DNA of 64,000 bases, taken from assembly GCF_001277345.1 (NCBI RefSeq), contig NZ_LIUT01000005.1:62001-126000 (forward strand), given 5' to 3'. A model generated the notes under the pieces. The model saw only the letters and a list, made by a program, of their open reading frames with translations, searched no databases and was not told the DNA's origin. Of this stretch, positions 1 to 9,809 are shown piece after piece (positions within the stretch are counted from its first letter, which is position 1; each line of letters opens with the position of its first letter). This DNA is from Paenibacillus solani (GTDB lineage: Bacteria > Bacillota > Bacilli > Paenibacillales > Paenibacillaceae). The translations under genes were made by a program, and so were the position numbers.

Positions 1-85
1 GACACCCAGGAACAGACATTCATTATGATGCTGTATCTTTTGCAGCCGAAATTATTCGACAGAGGTGAAAACGGTGACAACATTT

Positions 86-3000
86 ATGACGAAGAAACAC
101 CCGAAATGGGTATTATGGTTATTAACGCTTGCACTCATTATCACGCCACTGGTTGGCGCACCTGCTTCTTATGCAGCAGAAAGCACTCCTTCTACAGATA
201 TTTCCACAGAAATTCCTACAGAAGTCCCTACAGATATTTCTACAGTTAACCCCGATATTAAACCTCAGACGGTGACGAGTTCGACGTATAAATCCTTGAC
301 CAGTGCCCAGGATCCGCTGGCACCGCAGAATCTCCGGGTTGAAAGCGTTTCCCACAATATGGTGAAATTTATATGGGATTTCAGAGACAACCCAGATAAT
401 AATAATATACAGGTATGGAATGCAGATACAGATAAGGATTATACATGGGGAAATTATTGGACCCGAGCTGTTTCAGGATTAAAACCAGAAACAACCTACA
501 GAATATATATTACTTGGAATGAAGATGTAAAAAAGGAGCATAAAAGCAATGTAATAGAGTTCACCACAACCAAAGACGAGTCTGAATACAAAAATGCGCC
601 GTTAACACCTCCAAGCTTCCTAAAAATACAAGAGGTCACAGAAGATTCGGTTACGCTGAATTGGGGTTCGAGCCCTGGTGCCGAAGCTTATGATATTTAT
701 GTTAATGGAGCATGGAAAGGCGGCGTTTGGGACAGTTCTGTAACCACGACTACTTACGGACCTCTAAACGTGGGAGAGACATATACATTTAAAGTAGGTG
801 CCCAAAGAAGCGTAGATGGAGCTTTGGAAACATCAGCTAACAGTAATGCCGTTTCCATAAAGTGGGGAGAGTTGGCTCAGCCTAAAGGACTGCAGAAAGT
901 CACGTCTACACGGTCTACAGTTTCGCTGGGTTGGGCTCCGGTTCCGGGGGCCACAAGTTATGATATCTATCAGGATGGAGTAAAGATTGGTACCAGCAAC
1001 GAGAATCGGTTTGTCGCTTCGGCACTTGAAGAAGGCAAGAGATACTCTTATACGGTGGTAGGTTACAATAGTCTATGGACTTCGCCTGAAAGTGAGTCCG
1101 TGTCGGTTGTGCCGGGCAGCAATTATAATAATGTAACTTATTATACGTCCTGGTCGGCTAGTACCACAGATCGTAATCTTCATCCTGGTGACTTGGATGT
1201 ATCTCAGTTAACTCATATTAACTATGCCTTTGCCGATGTGTGTTGGAAAAAATACGGAAGCGTCTCAAGAGCCTGTGAAGATCCTAATATTCCTGCTCAA
1301 GACCGATATGTACATGATGGAGAAATCTTAGTCGGAGATCCGACATTTGATTTCCAAAATTTCAAAGCTTTTGAATCCGTCAAGGCATCTAACCCACATT
1401 TGAAACTCATGGTTTCAGTAGGCGGGTGGTCATGGTCTGGTAATTTCTCTAACATAGCCATGACGGAAGAGACACGCCGTGCTTTTGCTAACTCTGCTGT
1501 GAGTTTCCTGCGAAATTATAATTTCGACGGTCTGGACGTGGATTGGGAGTATCCTGTAGAGAATGGTAAGCCGGAAAATTCCAGATCGCCTAAGGATAAA
1601 GAAAATTTCACATTATTAATGAAAGCCGTCCGTGAGGCATTGGATGCTGCCGGGTCCGAGGATGGGAAGTATTACTTGCTGTCCATTGCTTCTTGGCAGG
1701 CAGACCAATTTACCGTGAATGCAGACATTCCGAACTCTATACAATATCTCGATTTTGTCAATATTATGACCTATGACTACAGTGGAAGCTCAGATACACT
1801 AGGTCATCATAACTCACCATTATTTTATGATAAAAACCTTACGACATCTTCTGCTCCAAGAAATCATGTGCTAGGTGGCTTGTTAGGTCATTTGAATGGT
1901 GGAGTGCCAACACATAAGTTGAACGTTGGGGTTCCTTACTATGGTAAGGGCTGGGATGATTGCTTGCCAACAGGACAATATCAAGCTTGTTCAGGTGGAA
2001 CTTCATTAAAGACTTGGGAATCTGGAGTCTTCGATTTCAGCGATCTAGAGAATAACTATATCGACAAAAACGGGTATAAGAGATACTGGAATGAGGCTGC
2101 CAAGGTTCCATATCTCTACAATGATCAGAACAAAGTATTCATCACATACAATGACGCGAACACCATGAAGTACACGGCTTCCATCGTGAAGTCACTAGAT
2201 ATCGCTGGCGTCATGAGCTGGGATATCAGCGGTGACCGCAATCTGACCTTGACGACTCAGCTTGTTCATGATCTGCCGATCGACGGTAAAGTCAATACAT
2301 CGGCACTCGGGGCTCCAGCAAATCTCTCATTAGTAAGCGTTGGCTCCAGCTCTCTCAAGGTAAAATGGGATGCTGTAGAAGGTGCAACCGATTACGAAGT
2401 GTATGTGAATAATGCACTGGCAGGTTCGCCTAAAGATAACAGTTATACTATTAATGGCCTTAATTCTTCAACTAATTACAAAATTCATGTGCTCGCTGTA
2501 GATAGAGCGGGGGATGAGATCCATCGTGTTTCCAGTGCTTCCAATGTACTGAGCGCAGCGACTTCGGGCGTAAGACCCGGTGGGACAGATGGTGAATCAG
2601 GAGGGTCTAACGGGTCAGGAGGATCCGGAGGCTCGGGAGGTTCTGGAGGGTCTGGTTCACCAACGCCTCCTGAACCACAGCCACCAAAAGCCAAAAATCA
2701 GCTGGATGTGAAAGTGGATCTTAAAGGCGATAAGGCAGTAGTTAGTGTACCTGCTACTGCAGCTGTTAATAACATTAATCAATCGGATTTTACCAACTTC
2801 CAAATCCATGCAGGCGCAAATACGAAGCAGGCAGAAGTTGAGATCCCGCAGGAAATCATAGCAGCTCTTGCGAAAAAAGATGCCGAGGCCAGTCTGTCCA
2901 TTCTCGTGAATGGTACCGAATATCGGATTCCGGCTTCGCTCATCAAGGATTCCGGTAACGTAAAAGTCTCGATTGTTGCTCCAGGAGAAGCTGACGCAGC

Positions 3001-3862
3001 AAGTGTGACGTCCTTGTTGAAAGGGAAAGAAGCATTGACTAGTCCGTTATTGTTCAAGCTTGAACAAGTAAACGCTGATAAAACGACCACCGAACTGAAG
3101 CATTTCGGCGAGTCTTATGTTAGCGAATTCGTGACGGTTGATGCGAAGAAGATAAATACGAAACGTGCTTTCGGAGTGGTTTATATACCTGGTACGAATG
3201 ATCTTCGTTCCGTCCCAACCTTGTTTAAAGTTAATGGGGATGGTACGGTAACCGTCGAAATCAAGAAAACGGGAAGCGGTATTTATGCACTTGTTCAGCA
3301 AGATATCCAGTTTAAGGATGCGATCCCGTCATGGGCAAGGGAGGATGTAGCGCAAGCTGCGGCCAAACTGCTTGTATCGGGAGATAACGCCAATATCTTC
3401 GGCGGGAATAAACATATTACCCGTGCCGAAATCATCTCCATCGTGGTTAAGGGATTGGGCATTCTTCCAGACGACAGTTACGCTAATTTCAAGGATGTAG
3501 ATGCAAAATCCCAGTATGCCAGAGAGATCGCAGCTGCGAAAGCGGCGGGTCTGGTTAAGGGCAGATCAGGGGATACATTTGATCCTAACACCTTAATTAC
3601 GCGTGAGGAATTGGCCACGATTCTGAGTAATGCGCTGGAATATGCAGGCAAGAAGAATGAGGCGAATCAGGGCGTGTTAAACAAATTTAAAGACAACGCC
3701 TCAGTATCGTCTTATGCGAAGTCGGCTGTAGCCTTCGTCGTGGAGCAGAAGATTTTGCAGGGCGTTTCAGCTACCAAGCTGGACCCACAATCCAATGTGA
3801 CCAAGGCCCAAACGGTTGTCACTGTGATGAGATTGCTGCGGGCAGCGGGGTTATCGAACTAA
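86..3862 (+). CDS. Cell-surface GH18 chitinase with FN3 and SLH domains
   Basis: Secreted endo-type chitinase held on the cell wall. An N-terminal signal peptide (hydrophobic stretch, then A-x-A) is followed by three fibronectin type III domains (about residues 75-345). Next comes a GH18 barrel (about 348-730) with the DGLDVDWE catalytic motif, acid/base Glu488, then a fourth FN3 (about 742-830). A Gly/Ser-rich linker and an unrecognised beta-rich region (about 865-1070) precede three SLH repeats to the C-terminus, each starting FKD or similar. SLH repeats normally bind pyruvylated secondary wall polymer. I chose ATG 86 because GGTGA lies about 8 bases upstream; a GTG at 65 in the same frame has no usable ribosome site. 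The promoter lies outside the window. A strong terminator follows, so it is probably monocistronic. Confidence 0.93.
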   Translation: MTKKHPKWVLWLLTLALIITPLVGAPASYAAESTPSTDISTEIPTEVPTDISTVNPDIKPQTVTSSTYKSLTSAQDPLAPQNLRVESVSHNMVKFIWDFRDNPDNNNIQVWNADTDKDYTWGNYWTRAVSGLKPETTYRIYITWNEDVKKEHKSNVIEFTTTKDESEYKNAPLTPPSFLKIQEVTEDSVTLNWGSSPGAEAYDIYVNGAWKGGVWDSSVTTTTYGPLNVGETYTFKVGAQRSVDGALETSANSNAVSIKWGELAQPKGLQKVTSTRSTVSLGWAPVPGATSYDIYQDGVKIGTSNENRFVASALEEGKRYSYTVVGYNSLWTSPESESVSVVPGSNYNNVTYYTSWSASTTDRNLHPGDLDVSQLTHINYAFADVCWKKYGSVSRACEDPNIPAQDRYVHDGEILVGDPTFDFQNFKAFESVKASNPHLKLMVSVGGWSWSGNFSNIAMTEETRRAFANSAVSFLRNYNFDGLDVDWEYPVENGKPENSRSPKDKENFTLLMKAVREALDAAGSEDGKYYLLSIASWQADQFTVNADIPNSIQYLDFVNIMTYDYSGSSDTLGHHNSPLFYDKNLTTSSAPRNHVLGGLLGHLNGGVPTHKLNVGVPYYGKGWDDCLPTGQYQACSGGTSLKTWESGVFDFSDLENNYIDKNGYKRYWNEAAKVPYLYNDQNKVFITYNDANTMKYTASIVKSLDIAGVMSWDISGDRNLTLTTQLVHDLPIDGKVNTSALGAPANLSLVSVGSSSLKVKWDAVEGATDYEVYVNNALAGSPKDNSYTINGLNSSTNYKIHVLAVDRAGDEIHRVSSASNVLSAATSGVRPGGTDGESGGSNGSGGSGGSGGSGGSGSPTPPEPQPPKAKNQLDVKVDLKGDKAVVSVPATAAVNNINQSDFTNFQIHAGANTKQAEVEIPQEIIAALAKKDAEASLSILVNGTEYRIPASLIKDSGNVKVSIVAPGEADAASVTSLLKGKEALTSPLLFKLEQVNADKTTTELKHFGESYVSEFVTVDAKKINTKRAFGVVYIPGTNDLRSVPTLFKVNGDGTVTVEIKKTGSGIYALVQQDIQFKDAIPSWAREDVAQAAAKLLVSGDNANIFGGNKHITRAEIISIVVKGLGILPDDSYANFKDVDAKSQYAREIAAAKAAGLVKGRSGDTFDPNTLITREELATILSNALEYAGKKNEANQGVLNKFKDNASVSSYAKSAVAFVVEQKILQGVSATKLDPQSNVTKAQTVVTVMRLLRAAGLSN

Positions 3863-3885
3863 CAATTAATCTAGATTTATAATAA

Positions 3886-3934
3886 AAAGGATGTCTCACA
3901 GGCGTTTGATACTGCCTGTAGACATCCTTTTTTC
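3886..3934 (+). terminator. Intrinsic terminator after the SLH chitinase
   Basis: Inverted repeat AAAGGATGTCT / AGACATCCTTT with an inner ACAGGC / GCCTGT pair, followed by a T run. It also lies downstream of the convergent cardiolipin synthase gene and may work in both directions. Confidence 0.85.
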
Positions 3935-3995
3935 ATACCGTAATTCAACAGTCATGACTGAGCCTCATTATCATGTGGACACAAGCGGACTTGTC

Positions 3996-5444
3996 CTACA
4001 GAATAGGGGACAGCAAACGTGAAATGGACTCCTTGAATTTGATCCACCGCGAACGTTCTAAGTACTGCTTCATTGTAAGCTGACTGGATACCTTGAGGTC
4101 CTGATGGAAGATATGGGTTAACTGTTTCGCTAAACCTTCGTCGTACAGGAATGCATTCACTTCGAAATTCAGTTTGAAGCTTCGAACATCGATATTTGCC
4201 GTCCCGACTGAAGCGATCATCTCATCGATGATGATAGTTTTGGCATGAATGAAACCATTATTGTAGAGATACACGTTAGCCCCAATACTCAGCATATCTC
4301 CGATATTGGATAAGGTCGCCCAGTAGACAAAGGGATGGTCAGGTTTATCTGGTATCATCAGATGAACCTCTACGCCGGACAGCGCAGCGATACGGAGCGC
4401 ATCCAGCAGGCTGGCATCCGGAATAAAGTAAGGTGTCTGAATATGGATCGACTTCTTAGCGGATGAGATCATTTTGATATAGCCATTCTTAATATGCTCA
4501 TACCTGGAATCCGGACCACTGGTCACAATCTGAATGCCGACATTGCCCGGTGAATTGATCTTGGGAAACAGATTCGACTCATAAGAGATATCATTATGGT
4601 GCGAAGCCTGATTCCAGTCCAGAATGAAGCGAACCTGCATCGCATAGACCGCTTCACCCTGGATGCGCAGATGCGTGTCGCGCCAATATCCGAATTTGGA
4701 GTTGAGCCCCAGATACTCATCCCCTACGTTAAAGCCACCGACATACCCGATATCGCCATCAATGATGACAAGTTTACGGTGATTGCGGTAATTTAGACGC
4801 AGATTTATGAAACGCAGCTTGGACGGGAAGAAGGCTTCGGCCTCTCCGCCGGCTTCGCGAAATGCTTTGAAAAAACCTTTGGTCAATTGACGCGAGCCGA
4901 GCTCGTCATAGAGAAGCCGGACCTTCACGCCTTCTTTTGCTTTTTTGGTTAACAGGGATATCAGCTTCTTGCCAAGCAAATCACGTCGAATGATATAGTA
5001 TTGAATATGTATGTAGACTTTGGCTTCCTCAATATCCTGAAACAATCGCTCAAATTTCTCGCGTCCATCTGTAAAGATTTCTACATGGTTGTCATCTGTG
5101 AGGATTGCCTGATTCTCATTAATATGCATATGGATCAAATCGCTGTTATCCGCTGCTGCCTGGTTGCTAAACGGGTATTCCCCGCGGTTCATCCCTTCCA
5201 TTTGGGAGAGCAGCACCTTCTCAATGCCGGTCTTCTGCAGATCATCCCAGTGAAAAAGACGGATTCTTCTTAAATTCTGCGCGAACAACAGGTACAGGGC
5301 AAAGCCCAGGATCGGGATAAAAGACAGCACCAGCAGCCAGGCCCAAGTAGATCCGGCATCTCGTCGTTCTCTAAAAACCACGAACATGGAGAACACGATA
5401 TTCAATACGATGATCAGACCAAGAATGATGGATGTAACATGCAT
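3996..5444 (-). CDS. cls: Cardiolipin synthase
   Basis: Membrane enzyme of the phospholipase D superfamily that joins two phosphatidylglycerols into cardiolipin and glycerol. The 482-residue length is normal for bacterial ClsA-type proteins. Two N-terminal membrane segments (about residues 3-25 and 35-53) precede two HKD catalytic motifs: HRKLVIIDG near residue 220 and HAKTIIIDE near residue 401, each followed by a conserved G-G/T-N. The start at 5444 has GGAGG about 11 bases upstream. It stands alone, convergent with the chitinase and divergent from the AI-2E-family gene. Bacilli often carry several paralogs, and the sequence alone does not say which one this is. Confidence 0.93.
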   Translation of the reverse strand: MHVTSIILGLIIVLNIVFSMFVVFRERRDAGSTWAWLLVLSFIPILGFALYLLFAQNLRRIRLFHWDDLQKTGIEKVLLSQMEGMNRGEYPFSNQAAADNSDLIHMHINENQAILTDDNHVEIFTDGREKFERLFQDIEEAKVYIHIQYYIIRRDLLGKKLISLLTKKAKEGVKVRLLYDELGSRQLTKGFFKAFREAGGEAEAFFPSKLRFINLRLNYRNHRKLVIIDGDIGYVGGFNVGDEYLGLNSKFGYWRDTHLRIQGEAVYAMQVRFILDWNQASHHNDISYESNLFPKINSPGNVGIQIVTSGPDSRYEHIKNGYIKMISSAKKSIHIQTPYFIPDASLLDALRIAALSGVEVHLMIPDKPDHPFVYWATLSNIGDMLSIGANVYLYNNGFIHAKTIIIDEMIASVGTANIDVRSFKLNFEVNAFLYDEGLAKQLTHIFHQDLKVSSQLTMKQYLERSRWIKFKESISRLLSPIL

Positions 5445-5666
5445 GTTTATAATATCCTCCTAATGAAATCCTTGCCTTTCAATCCTTCATATTATACGTG
5501 AGGCGTTGTGAGAAGTATATATCCTCGGGATATTGAAGCCGAATGTCTTCTTTAACATCGACACCAGCTGACAAGATTGCAGGATGCTAGGACAGAAGGC
5601 TCAATTTGAATCGGAACTCGTTGTCATGATACTATGGTGAGAAAAATAGGAGAAGGGGCATGCTTT

Positions 5667-6746
5667 TTGTATAAAATGAATAAGTTCTTCAAATTATGTC
5701 TTGCCGTGATCCTCGTGCTGATCATCATTTATTTAGGATCATTGGTAGACTTTATATTCAGACCGGTACTATCATTCTTCTCCATCATCCTCGTCCCGTT
5801 AATGTTGTCGGGATTCTTCTACTATCTGCTAAGACCTCTGGTTGATCTTCTCGAAAAACGGAAGCTAAATCGCTCGCTGGCCATCCTGCTGATTTATGTC
5901 GTTTTTGCAGGCATCCTGACCGGATTTATTATTGGGGTGTGGCCCTCTCTCCAACATCAGATCGTTGCCCTGGTGCAGAATGCTCCCACACTGTTTGCCA
6001 AGCTTGGCGATCAGCTTCAGGAGTGGGAGAATAACGGCGTTTTCCAGGGGATATTTCCTGAGGACTCCAATCCGCTTACACAGATATCCGATTATTTAAA
6101 CCAAGGCTTCACGTTCTTGACGAATTATATTAAGAATCTGTTTTCCTTTGTCTCGAACTTTGCTATTGTCTTGTTCACATTCCCAATCCTGCTGTATTAC
6201 ATGCTGAAGGAAGGCGGAAAATTTGGGGATATGATCGTGAGTTTTTTACCAAACCGGTTCAAGGAAGTGGGAGCCTCGGTATTGGATGAGATCAACAATG
6301 CGCTCAAAGGATTTATCGTTGGACGGGTCCTGGTTAATTTGGCTCTCGGTGTTTTGATGTATATCGGATTTTTGATTATTGGTCTGCCTTATGCATTGCT
6401 GCTGACGGTTGTGGCAGTTATTGCGAATTTCATACCATTTATCGGTGCCATTCTGTCTTCGATCCCAATTGTTATCATCGGATTTATCCAGTCCCCCGGA
6501 ACGGCGATCTGGTCCCTGGTTGTCATTCTGGCAGCCCAGCAAATTCAGGATAACTTAATTGGTCCCTATATATTTGGTAAACAGCTGGCGATTCATCCCA
6601 TTACGATTATCATCCTCGTGTTGGTCGGACAGGATCTCGGTGGAATTATCGGAATCCTGCTGATTGTACCTGTTTATATGATCGTTAAGATTGTGGTTAC
6701 GAGAGTATATCAGCTGTTCTTTAAGGAAAAATGGCAAAAAGCATAG
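5667..6746 (+). CDS. AI-2E family transporter (PerM/YtvI-like membrane protein)
   Basis: Polytopic membrane protein of about 359 residues, in the AI-2E_transport (PF01594) family. It has an N-terminal pair of helices, a soluble middle section (about residues 100-150 here), and a C-terminal block of helices containing LPYALLLTVVAVIANFIPFIGAI, a typical family segment. Family members include permeases and sodium/proton antiporter-like proteins; the substrate here is unknown. I favour TTG 5667 as start because AGGAGAAGGGG sits 8 bases upstream. ATG 5634 has no ribosome site, and ATG 5676 would be the next choice. Confidence 0.85.
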   Translation: MYKMNKFFKLCLAVILVLIIIYLGSLVDFIFRPVLSFFSIILVPLMLSGFFYYLLRPLVDLLEKRKLNRSLAILLIYVVFAGILTGFIIGVWPSLQHQIVALVQNAPTLFAKLGDQLQEWENNGVFQGIFPEDSNPLTQISDYLNQGFTFLTNYIKNLFSFVSNFAIVLFTFPILLYYMLKEGGKFGDMIVSFLPNRFKEVGASVLDEINNALKGFIVGRVLVNLALGVLMYIGFLIIGLPYALLLTVVAVIANFIPFIGAILSSIPIVIIGFIQSPGTAIWSLVVILAAQQIQDNLIGPYIFGKQLAIHPITIIILVLVGQDLGGIIGILLIVPVYMIVKIVVTRVYQLFFKEKWQKA

Positions 6747-6784
6747 ATGCATAAATCGACATGTGGCTGCAGCTGCATACTTAT

Positions 6785-6824
6785 GCCGTTAAGAGCGCAA
6801 ACCGTTCTTGCCGGCATTTTTATA
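6785..6824 (+). terminator. Possible weak terminator
   Basis: ATGCCG and CGGCAT arms separated by about 22 bases, followed by a short T-rich tail. The stem is short, so this is a tentative call. Confidence 0.4.
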
Positions 6825-6847
6825 TGCCTGGAAGTAGAAAGAAGCAC

Positions 6848-6876
6848 TTGACAATAATTTGAAGGATATATAATCT
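6848..6876 (+). promoter_or_regulatory. Promoter of the dioxygenase/flavin reductase unit
   Basis: TTGACA at 6848-6853 is a consensus -35. TATAAT at 6869-6874 gives a short 15-base spacer; TAATCT at 6871 would give 17. The -10 region overlaps the palindromic operator, as expected for repression. Confidence 0.65.
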
Positions 6877-6889
6877 TAAATTAAAGATA
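6872..6889 (+). promoter_or_regulatory. MhqR-like (MarR family) operator
   Basis: ATCT, eight bases, AGAT (6873-6888): an inverted repeat with the same arm sequences and spacing as the B. subtilis MhqR box (known pattern tATCT-N8-AGATa). It lies on the -10 region of a gene homologous to the MhqR-controlled ring-cleaving dioxygenases, so repression relieved by quinones is a reasonable inference. No mhqR gene lies in the window. Confidence 0.6.
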
Positions 6890-6984
6890 TTAAATTTAAA
6901 GATTGTATAGACTAATCATATTATACGAAACGGGATCATCAATGAAACATCGGTTAGGGCATAAAATGACAGGAGGCGATAACA

Positions 6985-7932
6985 ATGGCATTACAAACGG
7001 CAGGCATTCATCATATTACCGCATATGCGCAGAACCCACAGAAGAATGTTGATTTTTATACGGGTGTGCTTGGACTCAGATTAGTGAAGAAGACGGTGAA
7101 CTTCGATGCTCCTGAGGTTTATCATTTGTACTACGGGGATGAAGAGGGTGGCCCGGGGACCATTATCACCTTCTTTCCGTCTACTGCTTCACGAAGAGGA
7201 ATACGTGGAGGAGGGCAGGTTGGGTATACATCCTTTGTCGTTCCTACGGGTGCTCTTTCTTATTGGGAAGAGCGTTTACGGAGTTTCGGCGTTCCTGTCA
7301 TGAAAGCATTTCGATTTAACGAACATTATCTCCAGTTCTCCGATCGCGATGGACTTTCACTGGAGCTGGTTGAGAGGGAAGACGGACCGAAGAGTAGTTG
7401 GTCTGTGGACGATCTGACGCCCGAAACAGCAATTAAAGGGATCGGCGGTGCGGTCTTGTTCAGCAGCCATTGGAAGGAAACGAAGAAAGCGCTGGAGGAG
7501 GTAATGGGGTTAACCTTCATCGGAGAGGACGTTAACTATGCCCGGTTCCAGTCAATGGGACCTTTCGGCAACGTGATAGATCTGCCAATGCGGGATATCC
7601 CTAGAGGCTCGGGAGGTGCCGGCACGACCCATCATATTGCATGGCGTGCCCAACATGAAGATGAGCTTGTTACCTGGCGAGAGTGGGTGACATCCCATGG
7701 TTTTATGCCGACAGATATTAAGAACCGCAATTATTTCAGATCGTTATATTTCAGGGAACGCGGGGGCATATTGTTTGAGATTGCAACCGATCCGCCCGGA
7801 TTTGCGGTGGATGAAGATCTGGACTCACTAGGGGAACAATTGAAACTTCCTGCTTGGTTTGAACCGGAGCGTACCCGAATCGAAGAAAATTTGATGCCTA
7901 TACAAGTCAAGGAGAGAGGGAATCCAAAGTGA
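6985..7932 (+). CDS. VOC-family ring-cleaving dioxygenase (MhqO-like)
   Basis: Cytoplasmic protein of 315 residues built from two glyoxalase/bleomycin-resistance (VOC) modules. The first begins with the typical GIHHITAYA strand (residues 7-15). The second carries the THHIAWR strand (about 214-220) and an FEIATDPPGF segment with a metal-binding Glu. The family includes putative extradiol dioxygenases such as MhqA/MhqO, which protect Bacillus against hydroquinones and catechols; activity here is inferred from family. An AGGAGG-type site precedes ATG 6985. The stop codon overlaps the start of the flavin reductase gene (GTGA), so the two are translationally coupled. The MhqR-like operator upstream supports the quinone-stress role. 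Confidence 0.85.
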   Translation: MALQTAGIHHITAYAQNPQKNVDFYTGVLGLRLVKKTVNFDAPEVYHLYYGDEEGGPGTIITFFPSTASRRGIRGGGQVGYTSFVVPTGALSYWEERLRSFGVPVMKAFRFNEHYLQFSDRDGLSLELVEREDGPKSSWSVDDLTPETAIKGIGGAVLFSSHWKETKKALEEVMGLTFIGEDVNYARFQSMGPFGNVIDLPMRDIPRGSGGAGTTHHIAWRAQHEDELVTWREWVTSHGFMPTDIKNRNYFRSLYFRERGGILFEIATDPPGFAVDEDLDSLGEQLKLPAWFEPERTRIEENLMPIQVKERGNPK

Positions 7933-8540
7933 TATCCATTGACCCGAATACCCAAAGTGAACGGGACATATACAAGCTGTTGATCGGGAGTGTTGTTCCG
8001 CGACCGATCGCTTTTGTAACTACATTATCAGAGGAGGGTGTGCTGAATGCGGCGCCGTTCAGTTATTTTTCCATTCTCTCCAGCAATCCGCCCTTGCTGT
8101 CCGTATCCGTTCAGCGGAAGCAGGGCACGGCCAAAGATACAGCGAGAAATGCCATGCAAAGCGGCGAGCTTGTCATCCATATTGTGGACGAAGATATTGT
8201 TCATGCTGTGAATGAAACAGCTGCAAACCTGCCTCCGCACGAAAGTGAGCTTGTCCTAACACATTTAACCCCGACTGCTAGCGAGGTAGTAAACGTACCT
8301 GGTATTCTGGAATGCAAGATTCGTATGGAATGCATGCTGGACCAAGTTGTAAGTTTGAATGGCACGGATCAGATGCCCGCAGCCGATTTGTTAATTGCCC
8401 GTGTTGTCCGGTTCCATGTTGCGGAGGAGCTATACGAACATGGGCGGATTAACGCCGCCAAGTTAAAGCCTGTGAGCCGTATGGCAGGGAATATCTATTC
8501 TTCATTGGGAGAGATGTTTACGATCGAGCGGCCTGTATAA
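7929..8540 (+). CDS. Flavin reductase family (FMN-binding split barrel) protein
   Basis: A 203-residue protein of the flavin reductase-like / DIM6-NTAB family. The N-terminal half shows the typical VPRPIAFVTT segment (about residues 23-32), then NAAPFSYF and SNPPLLSVS, which form the FMN-binding barrel. Such proteins bind FMN and often supply reduced flavin or act on aromatic compounds. Start is GTG 7929, with AAGGAGAGAGGG shortly upstream, overlapping the dioxygenase stop by four bases. Pairing with a ring-cleaving dioxygenase suggests a two-gene aromatic or quinone detoxification unit; the substrate is unknown. Confidence 0.85.
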   Translation: MISIDPNTQSERDIYKLLIGSVVPRPIAFVTTLSEEGVLNAAPFSYFSILSSNPPLLSVSVQRKQGTAKDTARNAMQSGELVIHIVDEDIVHAVNETAANLPPHESELVLTHLTPTASEVVNVPGILECKIRMECMLDQVVSLNGTDQMPAADLLIARVVRFHVAEELYEHGRINAAKLKPVSRMAGNIYSSLGEMFTIERPV

Positions 8541-8667
8541 TATAACGGATAGGCTTTGGTCCATGAAACAAAGAAACAGAGTCTGGAATACTATGCCTGG
8601 AATCTGCAAACTCTACATACATGTGGAACTGATATGGTGAATTCACAATAGAGGAGTGGTTAAACAA

Positions 8668-9411
8668 ATGAGGTTTGAATCCAAAGTTGTCATTGTGACG
8701 GGAGGCGCCAGCGGGATCGGCGAAGCAGCGGTAAGGCTTTTTGCAGAAGAGGGAGCCAAGGTTGTTATTGCCGATTATTCAGACCGTGGACAGGCCGTTT
8801 CCGATGAATTAAAGAGCGCAGGCTTTGAAACGCTGTTCGTTAAGACGGATGTCACCCAAGAGCAGGAAGTTGTGAATATGGTGAAGCAGACGGTTGAGCA
8901 TTTTGGCCGCATTGATGTGTTATTCGCCAACGCAGGCATTGCACATGATGCCCCCGCCGATCAGTTGACAATGGATAACTGGCAAAGAACGATTGATATT
9001 AATCTAACAGGGGTGTTCCTGTGCGATAAATATGTAATCCAGCAAATGCTTTCCCAAGGAACTGGAGGGGCAATTGTAAACTGCGGCTCGATCCATAGCC
9101 ATGTCGGAAAAGCCGGAGTTACCGCCTATGCATCCGCCAAGGGAGGCGTTAAGCTGTTAACCCAGTCGATCGGCGCAGATTATGCTTCCAAGGGGATACG
9201 GGTCAATGCGGTTTGTCCGGGATATATTGATACTCCGCTTATCCAGGGAAGAACGGAAGCAATCACAGAGCATCTGGTAGGTCTTCATCCGATGGGCCGC
9301 TTGGGTCAGCCGGAAGAAGTGGCCAAAGCCGTATTATTCCTCGCCAGTGAAGACGCATCCTTCATTACAGGTACGACCTTGCTCGTAGACGGCGGATATA
9401 CAGCTGTATAA
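8668..9411 (+). CDS. Short-chain dehydrogenase/reductase (SDR)
   Basis: NAD(P)-dependent oxidoreductase of 247 residues with the full classical SDR set: TGGASGIG cofactor loop (about residues 10-17), NAG (about 87-89), catalytic Ser in the CGSIHS strand, and YASAK (Tyr and Lys, about 153-157). The C-terminal GTTLLVDGGY is typical of 3-ketoacyl-ACP reductase or glucose dehydrogenase-like members, so the substrate cannot be assigned. ATG 8668 is chosen because GAGGAG (8651-8656) lies 11 bases upstream; GTG 8656 overlaps that site. It has its own terminator and sits about 130 bases after the flavin reductase. Confidence 0.9.
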   Translation: MRFESKVVIVTGGASGIGEAAVRLFAEEGAKVVIADYSDRGQAVSDELKSAGFETLFVKTDVTQEQEVVNMVKQTVEHFGRIDVLFANAGIAHDAPADQLTMDNWQRTIDINLTGVFLCDKYVIQQMLSQGTGGAIVNCGSIHSHVGKAGVTAYASAKGGVKLLTQSIGADYASKGIRVNAVCPGYIDTPLIQGRTEAITEHLVGLHPMGRLGQPEEVAKAVLFLASEDASFITGTTLLVDGGYTAV

Positions 9412-9418
9412 ATGAAGG

Positions 9419-9450
9419 AAAGCCCTGATCCCAAGGATCGGGGCTTTGTT
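9419..9450 (+). terminator. Intrinsic terminator after the SDR gene
   Basis: AAGCCC-TGATCC / GGATC-GGGGCTT hairpin with a three-base loop, followed by a T-rich tract. Confidence 0.85.
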
Positions 9451-9777
9451 TGTTGAAGTTGGTAACGAGAGAGTGATGCCGGACCATTTTATATGAAATG
9501 GACAAGCAAATTGCTGATTATTGGAAATTTTTTTAGCCGGATACATTTAATCGGGTAGTCTGCTGCCCGGTTTCGTTTCATGGCGTGAATAATATATGGC
9601 ATGAACCACTATCGGAAGCTTTGCGAAATGCCTGCTATATAGCGAAAAATGAGGATGGAAGGGCCTCTCCGAAAAGCACGGAAACATCTGATAATTAGAT
9701 AACCATTTGGCTAGTAACATTCCATTCAAAAACGCCAATTTCACCACTTATTTTCCAGAAAAAGTGGGTTTAAGGGT
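9451..9777 (+). other. Gene-free stretch before the riboswitch promoter
   Basis: About 330 bases with no convincing coding potential. A 66-codon minus-strand frame (9547-9747) has no ribosome site or family resemblance, and I treat it as chance. No repeat or structured element was recognised here. Confidence 0.5.
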
Positions 9778-9806
9778 TTGACATTTCCTGAACTTACCTT
9801 TATCAT
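9778..9806 (+). promoter_or_regulatory. SigA-type promoter of the ectoine operon leader
   Basis: Perfect TTGACA (9778-9783), 17-base spacer, TATCAT (9801-9806). Predicted transcription start near 9812 falls right at the 5' edge of the riboswitch aptamer, which fits well. Confidence 0.8.
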
Positions 9807-9809
9807 GGA

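Noticed and set aside
9547..9747. 66-codon minus-strand frame before the riboswitch
   Set aside because: No ribosome binding site, low-complexity hydrophobic/His mix, no family resemblance.
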